From assembly GCA_965212085.1 (NCBI GenBank), contig OZ243042.1, positions 310,001 through 374,000 of the forward strand: DNA of 64,000 nt. Direction: 5' to 3'. Shown here piece by piece: positions 18,489-25,410 of the stretch. This DNA comes from JAHRAW01 sp965212085. GTDB lineage: Bacteria > Pseudomonadota > Gammaproteobacteria > Arenicellales > Poriferihabitantaceae. Numbering within the stretch: position 1 is the first letter of the stretch; each line of letters starts with the position of its first letter. Made by a program: the position numbers and the translations under genes. The notes beneath the pieces are model-generated. The model was not told the origin of the DNA and did no database searches. It saw nothing but the letters and a program-made list of their open reading frames with translations.

Positions 18489-19400
18489 CTACCCTTTCCC
18501 GCGGGTTCGGGTTCGCTGCGGTTTGGCGTTGTTTTCGATGAACTGAATGATCATGCCGGCGATGTCTTTGCCGGTGGCTTTTTCGATGCCTTCCATGCCG
18601 GGCGAGGAGTTGACTTCCATGATCAGCGGGCCGCGGTCGGAGCGCAGGAGGTCCACGCCGCACATGTTGAGGCCCATGGCTTTGGCGGCGCGTACTGCGG
18701 TTTTGCGTTCGGCGGGGGTCAGTTTGATGAGTTTCGCGGTGCCGCCTCGGTGGAGGTTGGAGCGGAACTCTCCCGGGGGCGCCTGGCGTTGCATGGCGGC
18801 GATGACCCGGTCGCCGACCACGAAGCAGCGCAGGTCGCTACCGCCGGCTTCCTTGATGAATTCCTGCACCAGGATGGCGGCCTTGATGCGCATGAACGCC
18901 TGGATTACGCTTTCCGCGGCCTTGCGGGTTTCGGCGAGGACTACGCCTTTGCCCTGGGTGCCTTCCAGCAGTTTGATGACCAGCGGCGCGCCGCCGACTT
19001 CGGCGATGATGCCCTGGATGTCCTTGACCGAGTAGGCGAAGGCGGTGGTCGGCAGGCCGAGGCCCTTGCGGGACAGGAGTTGCAGCGAGCGCAGTTTGTC
19101 CCGGGAGCGGGTGATGGCCACCGATTCATTGACGCTGTAAATGTTCATCATCTCGAACTGGCGCACGATGGCGGTGCCGTAGAAGGTGGTCGAGGCGCCG
19201 ATGCGCGGGATCACCGCGTCGAAATCGTCGGCGTCGAATTCGGTGTCGCCGTAGTGGATGCTGGGCTTGTCGGAAGTGATGTCCATAAAGCAGCGCAGGT
19301 GGTCGAGCACTTCCACGGCGTGACCGCGGTGTTGCGCGGCCTCGACCAGCCGCCGGGTGGAATAGAGGCGGGAGTTTCGGGACAGGACTGCTATTTTCAT
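18489..19400 (-). CDS. rimK: RimK-type ATP-grasp glutamate ligase
   Basis: A 303-residue ATP-grasp enzyme of the RimK family, which adds glutamates to the C-terminus of ribosomal protein S6 in E. coli. The N-terminal MKIAVLSRNSRLYSTRRL is diagnostic. ATP-grasp elements include VIKLLEGTQGKGV and, near the end, the metal-binding MEVNSSPGMEGIE. Length is the same as E. coli RimK within a few residues. The gene for its usual zinc-protease-like partner lies just upstream on the same strand (gap 35 bp), so the two likely form an operon. Confidence 0.94.
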   Translation of the reverse strand: MKIAVLSRNSRLYSTRRLVEAAQHRGHAVEVLDHLRCFMDITSDKPSIHYGDTEFDADDFDAVIPRIGASTTFYGTAIVRQFEMMNIYSVNESVAITRSRDKLRSLQLLSRKGLGLPTTAFAYSVKDIQGIIAEVGGAPLVIKLLEGTQGKGVVLAETRKAAESVIQAFMRIKAAILVQEFIKEAGGSDLRCFVVGDRVIAAMQRQAPPGEFRSNLHRGGTAKLIKLTPAERKTAVRAAKAMGLNMCGVDLLRSDRGPLIMEVNSSPGMEGIEKATGKDIAGMIIQFIENNAKPQRTRTRGKG

Positions 19401-19435
19401 CGGATCGGTTTGGGTTGGGGTTGGGGTCAGGCAAG

Positions 19436-19900
19436 TTACGTTTCGAGACAGGTTTCAAGGCACGGCTCCCCGGCCAGGTAGGAGCGCCCCGGATTGACGT
19501 TGAACTCTTTCATCACCGCAGTACGTCCGAGCAGCATCCGGTGCTTCATCGAGTTGCGGTTGGTGAGGGTGATCTCGATGTCCCTGCGGAACGCGCCGAT
19601 CACCACCGGGGTGCGGATGACCACGCGGTTTTCCCGGCCACCGCCGGAGTTGGTCACCCAGCGGCTTTCGATGACCTCGGCGATGCAGTGCTCGTCCGGG
19701 CCTTGCTCGCCCTTGGCGGTGAACAAATCAAAGCGCACCTTGCGCACGCCGTCCTCTTCAAACTCTTCCATCAGCACGGTGTCCAGCGCCGAGGTTCGCG
19801 CGCCGGTGTCCACCTTGGCGCGCAGGCGCGCAACGCCGAGGGCCGGCAACGCCACCCACTCCCGCCATCCGAGCAAGGTTTTTTGTTTTCGGGGATTCAT
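19436..19900 (-). CDS. RimK-associated retropepsin-like protease (Zn_protease/RimB family)
   Basis: A 154-residue protein of the COG4067 family, often annotated as an ATP-dependent zinc protease and reported in Pseudomonas as RimB. The key motif AKVDTGARTSALD (near residue 28) contains the Asp-Thr-Gly of retropepsin-like aspartic proteases, arguing that it is an aspartic rather than zinc enzyme. RNSMKHRMLLGR near the end is also conserved. Proximity to rimK supports a role in processing or regulating S6 glutamylation. Family is confident; enzymatic role is inferred. Confidence 0.85.
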   Translation of the reverse strand: MNPRKQKTLLGWREWVALPALGVARLRAKVDTGARTSALDTVLMEEFEEDGVRKVRFDLFTAKGEQGPDEHCIAEVIESRWVTNSGGGRENRVVIRTPVVIGAFRRDIEITLTNRNSMKHRMLLGRTAVMKEFNVNPGRSYLAGEPCLETCLET

Positions 19901-19988
19901 TACCAGCAGACCGGCCTGACGATCAAAAAACGTGAACTGCGATTATACGCCCTTTATGACCGGGTTCGCCGGGTTGTTCGGCAACCAC

Positions 19989-21314
19989 CTAGAACTCCCC
20001 GGCGGCCTGCCTCTGCTTCCACCACAACGCGGCCTTGGCTCCCAGGGTCATGAACGGTTCCGGGTAGAGTTTTTTCGGCGGCGGGTCGCTGAGGATGTCG
20101 GCGACTATGGAGTTGTCCTGACCGGTGGCGAAGTCAACGATGGCGATGCCGCCGTAGGTGCCCTTGGCGGTGCCCAGCCCGTTGTGGCATACCGCCGAGT
20201 AGATGCGCTCATCCACCTCGCCGAAGGCGGAAACCGAGTTCAATGAAAGGCACAACGCGCCACCCCAGCGGTATTGCATGGTCACGCCGCCCAGCATTGG
20301 GAAGCGTTTTTGGAAAGAGACATCGTGCCGCCGGCCAATGCGCGCCACCTGGGCCTTGCCGGTTTTGAGAGACGGGTTGTAGGTGAAGGTGTGGCGGATG
20401 ACGATGCGCGCGTGGTAGCGGCGCACCGTGGTGCCCAGCGGGTCGGCGGGGATCAGGCCCCAGGTGTTGTGTCCGCCGAGTTTTTGCTGCTCGGCTTCGC
20501 TGAGGGCGCGGGTCATGCTGGCGAAGGTGAACACGTGCATCAGTTTCCTGGGGTGGAAGCCCAGCGACCGGGCGTGGCCGTTGACGGCGAGGATGATGCG
20601 CGGCGCGGTGACCCGGCCTTTCGGGGTGTGCACGGTGTGGGGCTTGCCGCCGCTGTCAATTTTTACCACCGGGGAGTTCTCGTAAATGGCGGCCTTTGGC
20701 CGCAGCCCCGCCGCCAAACCGCGAATGTAGCCGGCGGGCTGGATCACCGCAGCACCGGGGGCGTGGATGCCGCCGGCGTAGAAATCGCTGCCGGTAAGCT
20801 CGGCCATTTGCGCGTGGTCCAGGGGCGTGCAAGGCTCGTTCAGGTGTTCAAGGTGCCGGCGAAAAGCGTTCAGGCGCTCCATGCCGCGCCGGTCCACGGC
20901 GCCGTGATATTTGCCCGCCGGGGAAAAGTGCGCGTGCAGGCCGAATTGCTCGGCGATGCCCGCGGCGTAGTTGATGGCGGCCCGGTTCATGCGGATTTGT
21001 TTGCGGTCTTCTTTGATCCCGCCGGCGTAGGTTGCGCTGTTGAGTTCGTGGGGCAGGTCAATCATGAACCCGGAGTTTCTGCCCGCCGCCCCCCAGGCGA
21101 CGCGCTGGGCTTCGAGCACCACGACCTTGTCCTCCGGGCAGCGTTCGGTGAGCCGCATGGCCGCGCTCAGGCCGGCGAAACCGGCGCCGATGATTACCCA
21201 GTCGGCGGTCAGGTTTTCGGTGAGTTGTTCCGCCGCCGGCGGCGGCGGGAGGATTTCGTACCAGCCGGAACCGGGCAAGTCGGACGGGGTTTCGCGGGCG
21301 GTGTAGGTGGTCAT
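19989..21314 (-). CDS. FAD-dependent oxidoreductase (DAO family)
   Basis: A 441-residue flavoenzyme. An N-terminal Rossmann motif VIIGAGFAGLSAAMRL (about residues 40-55) is followed by VLEAQRVAWGAAGRNSGF, the block seen in gamma-glutamylputrescine oxidase and related amine or N-methyl amino acid oxidases. The C-terminal part has QYRWGGALCLSLN-like sequence. It likely oxidises a secondary amine or amino acid, but the substrate cannot be read. The position upstream of tmm on the same strand suggests a link with amine catabolism, though a repeat array separates them. Block F lies immediately before the start codon. Confidence 0.8.
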   Translation of the reverse strand: MTTYTARETPSDLPGSGWYEILPPPPAAEQLTENLTADWVIIGAGFAGLSAAMRLTERCPEDKVVVLEAQRVAWGAAGRNSGFMIDLPHELNSATYAGGIKEDRKQIRMNRAAINYAAGIAEQFGLHAHFSPAGKYHGAVDRRGMERLNAFRRHLEHLNEPCTPLDHAQMAELTGSDFYAGGIHAPGAAVIQPAGYIRGLAAGLRPKAAIYENSPVVKIDSGGKPHTVHTPKGRVTAPRIILAVNGHARSLGFHPRKLMHVFTFASMTRALSEAEQQKLGGHNTWGLIPADPLGTTVRRYHARIVIRHTFTYNPSLKTGKAQVARIGRRHDVSFQKRFPMLGGVTMQYRWGGALCLSLNSVSAFGEVDERIYSAVCHNGLGTAKGTYGGIAIVDFATGQDNSIVADILSDPPPKKLYPEPFMTLGAKAALWWKQRQAAGEF

Positions 21315-22022
21315 TATGGTTTAGGTTCACTAATTCGCTGACGATTTTATTCTACTCTGTTATTTCCGGGCGGTGGTGGGGGCGCGGGGCGCGGGGCGGG
21401 TTGCGCGTGACGCGCATGCGGGGGGGAGACCCCCCGCACCCCCCTGTGCGGCGCGGGGAAACTCCTGTTTCCAGCGCCGCGCGCACATCCCTGTGCGCGA
21501 CAGTCCGGCTATCGCCGGGCCGAAAAAGCGGATCCGATACGATGAAAAATATAGTCGCTACGCTCCTTATTTTTCTATCGTTCGGGAATGACGGCGGTGG
21601 GATATGGAAGCGCAAAAGAAGCGACAAAGCATCGCCGTTTCCCTTGCCCGTCTTTACACCTCTGCGGCCGTCCAACCGGCGGCGATAGCCGCTGACTTCG
21701 ACGTGCGCAGGGACGCGCACGGCGGCGCTGAAAACAGGATGTTTTCCCGCGCCGCAAGGGGGGCATGCGGGGGGTCTCCCCCCGCAAATGCGCGTCACGC
21801 GCAACCGCCCCCCCGCGCAAGCGGCTCGGACACTTACGACTCGGGAATCCAGTCGGATTGACGTTAGCGGTTATGCCATCCGTTAAAACGCTGGATTCCC
21901 GATACGATGAAAAATATGGTCGCTATCGCTCCCTATTTTTCTATCGTTCGGGAATGACGGACAGTTTTTCATACTGTCAGTGAATTAGTGAACTTCTACA
22001 ATATCCCTTGCGGGATACCCGC
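21315..22022. repeat. Palindromic repeat array between the DAO gene and tmm
   Basis: No gene is seen. Block F is at 21316-21362, a D module at about 21400-21530, hairpin A at about 21533-21589, an E module at about 21650-21820, then CTCGGGAATCC arms, a second hairpin A at 21895-21955 and an inverted block F at about 21970-21996. It is one of the most complete arrays in the window and shows the order F-D-A-E-A-F. Confidence 0.85.
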
Positions 22023-23363
22023 TCAGGCGTCGCCGAGGTAGCTTTCCATGGAGTCGTCCATGGCCTCCAGCCACGGCGTGTGATGCAGGGGCTGCGGGTT
22101 GCCGGTCATCAGCGAGCGGTAGGCGTTGTTGCGAAAGCCCATGATGTCCTGGTGTTTGTGATGCTCCCATTCCATGAAGGTTTTGTTGGTGCCTTCAACG
22201 TCGAACTTCGGGTAGTCGGTGGCGTTGATTAACTCCTGAACGTAGTCGCCCTGGAACCAAATCATCTGCTCGTCGTCTTCGAGTTTTTCCTCGCGCGCGC
22301 GCCACGCCCGGCTGTGTTCGCGCATCTCTTCAAGAGGCGGCGGGTTTATGCGGCCAAGGATGTGGTCGCGGGCGTACCACGCCTGGGCATCAAACATGTT
22401 GAAGGTGTAAAACTGATCCTGCATGCCGAGGTACATCAACTTCGGGTTGTCCTCCCAGATGATTCCCTTGTATAAGTTGAGCGGCCACAGCCGGTTGCTG
22501 GTTTGCAGGCGCAAGCCGTCCGCCAGGAACGGGAAGTGATGCAGGTAGCCGGTGCAAAGAATGATCGCGTCAACGTCGGCGGTGGTGCCGTCCTTGAAGG
22601 TCGCGGTGTTGCCTTCGACTTTGGTAAGCAGCGGCACTTCCTTCCAGTTGTCCGGCCAGTGAAAGCCCATGGGCGCGGTGCGGTGGCTGCAAGTGATGGA
22701 CTTTGCGCCGTACTTGTGGCACTGCGAGCCGATGTCCTCGGCGGAATAACTGGTGCCGATGAGCAGCAGGTCCTTGCCCTTGAACTCCAGCGCGTCTCGA
22801 AAATCGTGGGCGTGCAGAACGCGGCCGTTGAAGGTGTCAAAGCCCTCGAAGTGCGGCGCGTTGGGCACCGAAAAATGCCCGTTGGCGACCACTACGTAAT
22901 CGAAGTTTTCGGTGGAGACGGTGTCGTCCTTGATGTTGTGGGCGGTGACCGTGAACAAGCCGCTGTCGTCGCCATACTCAACGCTGCGCACCGCGGTATT
23001 GAAGCGCATGTACTTGCGCACCCCGGCCTTGTCCACGCGCCCGCGCAGGTAGTCGGCGAGCACCGCGCGCGGCGGATAGGAGCCGATGGCGCGGCCAAAG
23101 TGCTGCTCGAAGGTGTAGTCGGGAAACTCCAGACATTCCTTGGGGCCGTTCGACCACAGGTAGCGGTACATGCTGCAATGCACCGGTTCGCCGTATTCAT
23201 CCAGCCCGGTGCGCCAGGTGTAGTTCCACAGGCCGCCCGGGCCGGCCTGCTTGTCGTAACAAACGATTTCCGGGATGGCGGCGGGGTCTTTCCCGGCGGC
23301 GGCAAACGCGCATAACTGGGAAATGCCACAAGGCCCGGCGCCGATGATTGCAACTCGCGTCAT
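22023..23363 (-). CDS. tmm: Trimethylamine monooxygenase (flavin-containing)
   Basis: A 446-residue class B flavin monooxygenase that oxidises trimethylamine to TMAO with NADPH and O2. It has the FAD motif GAGPCG (about 8-13), the FMO signature FNGRVLHAHDF, the NADPH-binding block LIGTSYSAEDIGSQ and LCTGYLHHFPF. Many stretches, such as NYTWRTGLDEYGEPVHCSMY and NKTFMEWEHHK, agree with marine Tmm proteins rather than generic FMOs. tdm lies 2 kb upstream on the same strand, giving both steps of TMA to dimethylamine. Substrate range in related Tmm includes other methylated amines and sulfides. Confidence 0.92.
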   Translation of the reverse strand: MTRVAIIGAGPCGISQLCAFAAAGKDPAAIPEIVCYDKQAGPGGLWNYTWRTGLDEYGEPVHCSMYRYLWSNGPKECLEFPDYTFEQHFGRAIGSYPPRAVLADYLRGRVDKAGVRKYMRFNTAVRSVEYGDDSGLFTVTAHNIKDDTVSTENFDYVVVANGHFSVPNAPHFEGFDTFNGRVLHAHDFRDALEFKGKDLLLIGTSYSAEDIGSQCHKYGAKSITCSHRTAPMGFHWPDNWKEVPLLTKVEGNTATFKDGTTADVDAIILCTGYLHHFPFLADGLRLQTSNRLWPLNLYKGIIWEDNPKLMYLGMQDQFYTFNMFDAQAWYARDHILGRINPPPLEEMREHSRAWRAREEKLEDDEQMIWFQGDYVQELINATDYPKFDVEGTNKTFMEWEHHKHQDIMGFRNNAYRSLMTGNPQPLHHTPWLEAMDDSMESYLGDA

Positions 23364-23383
23364 TGTTTTCTCCGGTGATTGTT

Positions 23384-23417
23384 CAAGGGTGAGGGTGAGG
23401 GTCAGGGTCAGGGTGAT
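23384..23417. repeat. GGGTCA/GGGTGA hexanucleotide repeat upstream of tmm
   Basis: Five to six near-identical 6-bp units (GAGGGT, CAGGGT) followed by a run of ten G, 20-65 bp before the tmm start. Length changes here could alter tmm expression. Confidence 0.75.
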
Positions 23418-23500
23418 TGGGGGGGGGGTACGGCTGGAATCATACCCTTGTATGAAAATATCTCAACACGCGGGCGGGGGTTTGCGAAAGATTTTTTTCG

Positions 23501-24496
23501 TCAGGCCGGGTCGCGCATCAAAGGCAAAGTAAGGCAGCGTATCGCGCCGCCCCAGTAGCCGACCGCGTCGCAGGGCGTCGGCAGCGGTTCGATGCCGCGC
23601 CGGTCGAGTTCGTCCATAACCCGGCCGTGGCGGGGGTCGATCAGGTAGCGTTTTTGATCGAGGCTGACGCCGACCGTGGCGTGGCCCTGCATTTCTGCGC
23701 GGGTCAGTTCGATCACTTCCCAGTCTTTGATGGGCGGCGGCAGGCCGGCGGCGAGGGCCGGCAGGTGGGCCATGGCGAGACCTTCGCGCAGCAGACAGAT
23801 GACGCCGAGGGCGTGGAGTATATCGCCGGCGATGGGTACGGCGTGGGTGGTGTAGCCGTGGGGCGCGATGTAGCGCGTCAGCCAGTCGAACCCGGCGCGG
23901 TTGCTGCATAAACCGCCCATGCCGACCAGCAGGTCTTTCCCCAGAATCAGGAGGTCGCCGCCTTCCAGAAACGGCCCCGGCCCCTGCCCCAGCCTTTGCT
24001 CCGACGCCGCCCACGGCATCGCCGGCGGCATGGCGATATAATGCGCCGCCGGGTCGTTGGCAATCATCGGCAGCACAATGTCGCGAATCGGAAAAACTTC
24101 CTTGCGGCGATAGGCGCGGCGGATGTTGATCTCCATAAAATGTTTGCCGATGACAAAAACCGGATCGGCGGGATAGAGTTGGGAATGGCCCTGTTGCAGG
24201 AAGTCGAGATACGATTTTTCCGATTCCTCGTAGGGGCGCAGGCGGTGCACGGTAACGCCGTTTGCCTCAAAAGATTTGACGATGCCCTCGATTTGCCGGT
24301 GGGTTTCCGCCCAGCGTTCCGGGAAATGCTCTTGTACCGGCAGCGGTTGGTTTCCAGTGGCATCAAGAACCGAACGGAGTTCGTCGTTGTAGTGGCTGAG
24401 GTCCGCGCTGAACGGCGGCAAGGTCAGATCCTGCGCGCTGCCGACGATGACTTCGCGCAGCGTGCCGTATTCGCTGTGGCTGCCGAGGGGGTTCAT
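23501..24496 (-). CDS. Amidinotransferase-family protein
   Basis: A 331-residue protein of the guanidino-group-modifying superfamily (glycine amidinotransferase/arginine deiminase fold). The start MNPLGSHSEYGTLREVIVG, the EGGDLLI motif in the middle, the GDILHALG segment that would carry the catalytic His, and the C-terminal GGAIRCLTLPL with the nucleophilic Cys fit amidinotransferases. The ATG at 24496 overlaps the Fic stop by 4 nt (ATGA) and is preferred over an upstream Met 57 nt earlier. Its substrate is unknown; transfer of an amidino group from arginine or hydrolysis of a methylated arginine are both possible. Confidence 0.8.
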   Translation of the reverse strand: MNPLGSHSEYGTLREVIVGSAQDLTLPPFSADLSHYNDELRSVLDATGNQPLPVQEHFPERWAETHRQIEGIVKSFEANGVTVHRLRPYEESEKSYLDFLQQGHSQLYPADPVFVIGKHFMEINIRRAYRRKEVFPIRDIVLPMIANDPAAHYIAMPPAMPWAASEQRLGQGPGPFLEGGDLLILGKDLLVGMGGLCSNRAGFDWLTRYIAPHGYTTHAVPIAGDILHALGVICLLREGLAMAHLPALAAGLPPPIKDWEVIELTRAEMQGHATVGVSLDQKRYLIDPRHGRVMDELDRRGIEPLPTPCDAVGYWGGAIRCLTLPLMRDPA

Positions 24497-25233
24497 TGGT
24501 TTGGGGGCGGCATGGCGTCCGACATTATTCCTAACACCTTTTTCTCCAGACAAGCGCGCATAAAATCCTGCATCGGCTGCTCATCACCGCCGGGATAAAA
24601 ACGCAACATCAGTTCATTGAATTCGAGTTGCCTTTTCGCGGGCAGGTTAATCGCCGGCAAACCGTTCACCAGTAAGATCCCGTTCATCATCAACCGCCCA
24701 AGGCGTTTGTTGGCGTCGTAAAAAAATTGCATCCGCGCCATTTGCAAAAACAGGCTGATGGCGTGGGTGTAAGTTTGTTCACTATCCGTATCCGTTTGGG
24801 ACTGCGCCAAAACCGCCTGATGTTTTTCCTCCAACCGCCGCCAAAAATCCGGCAGTTTATCCGCGTGTGGCGGGAGATAATCCGTCCCCGCAATCGTTAC
24901 GCCACCGTCCCTGAAAACGCCCCAGGCAAGGGCCTCCTCCCGCGCAACAACCCCGTGCAACTCACAAACAAAATTTTTGGAAAGATCAAACCGCCCCCGC
25001 TCAACCGCATCAAACAAAACCCGCCAGGCATTGGCCTGATTGAGCGCGATCATCTCATCCTGCAACCGATGCCCGCCCACCGTCACCCCGTCCAGCAGGG
25101 TCTGAATCTCCGGCAGCGTAAAGTTTATCCCCTCCAGATTAACCGCATCGCATACCAGTTCGGGCAGTTGCTTTTTGGCCAGGAACAGGGCTTTTTGGCG
25201 GTTTGGTTTCAGGGGTAATGGCGTGTTGCTCAT
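24493..25233 (-). CDS. Fic-domain protein with altered catalytic motif
   Basis: A 246-residue Fic/Doc-fold protein. The Fic motif region reads MQFFYDANKRLGRLMMNG. The phosphate-binding D-x-N-x-R part is present, in the Doc-like form DANKR, but the position of the catalytic His of HPFx(D/E)GNGR is Gln. The start at 25233 is chosen because everything further upstream in the frame is a translation of hairpin A. The stop overlaps the amidinotransferase start, so the two are likely co-translated. No antitoxin-like gene is adjacent. It may be inactive as an AMP-transferase or may use different chemistry. Confidence 0.75.
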   Translation of the reverse strand: MSNTPLPLKPNRQKALFLAKKQLPELVCDAVNLEGINFTLPEIQTLLDGVTVGGHRLQDEMIALNQANAWRVLFDAVERGRFDLSKNFVCELHGVVAREEALAWGVFRDGGVTIAGTDYLPPHADKLPDFWRRLEEKHQAVLAQSQTDTDSEQTYTHAISLFLQMARMQFFYDANKRLGRLMMNGILLVNGLPAINLPAKRQLEFNELMLRFYPGGDEQPMQDFMRACLEKKVLGIMSDAMPPPNQ

Positions 25234-25410
25234 CTGATTACTGTTAGCATGAGTGTCCGGCTGCACCGGATAGGCATTAAAACTGGATTCCCGAATGCGA
25301 TGAAAAATATAGTCGCTAACGCTCCTTATTTTTCTATCGTTCGGGAATGACAGAGCAGGTGTCATTCCCGAGCGTTAGGGTCCGTTGCCGCGTTAGCGGC
25401 TTACGGACAC
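25234..25410. repeat. Hairpin A and TGTCCGT palindrome between tdm and fic
   Basis: Hairpin A is at 25287-25348. It is followed directly by the longer palindrome with TGTCCGT and ACGGACA arms, which extends into the last codons of tdm (to about 25440). Confidence 0.85.

Noticed and set aside
24493..25233. Fic as toxin of a toxin-antitoxin pair
   Set aside because: No inhibitory-helix antitoxin gene is adjacent, the catalytic His is missing and the partner gene is an amidinotransferase.
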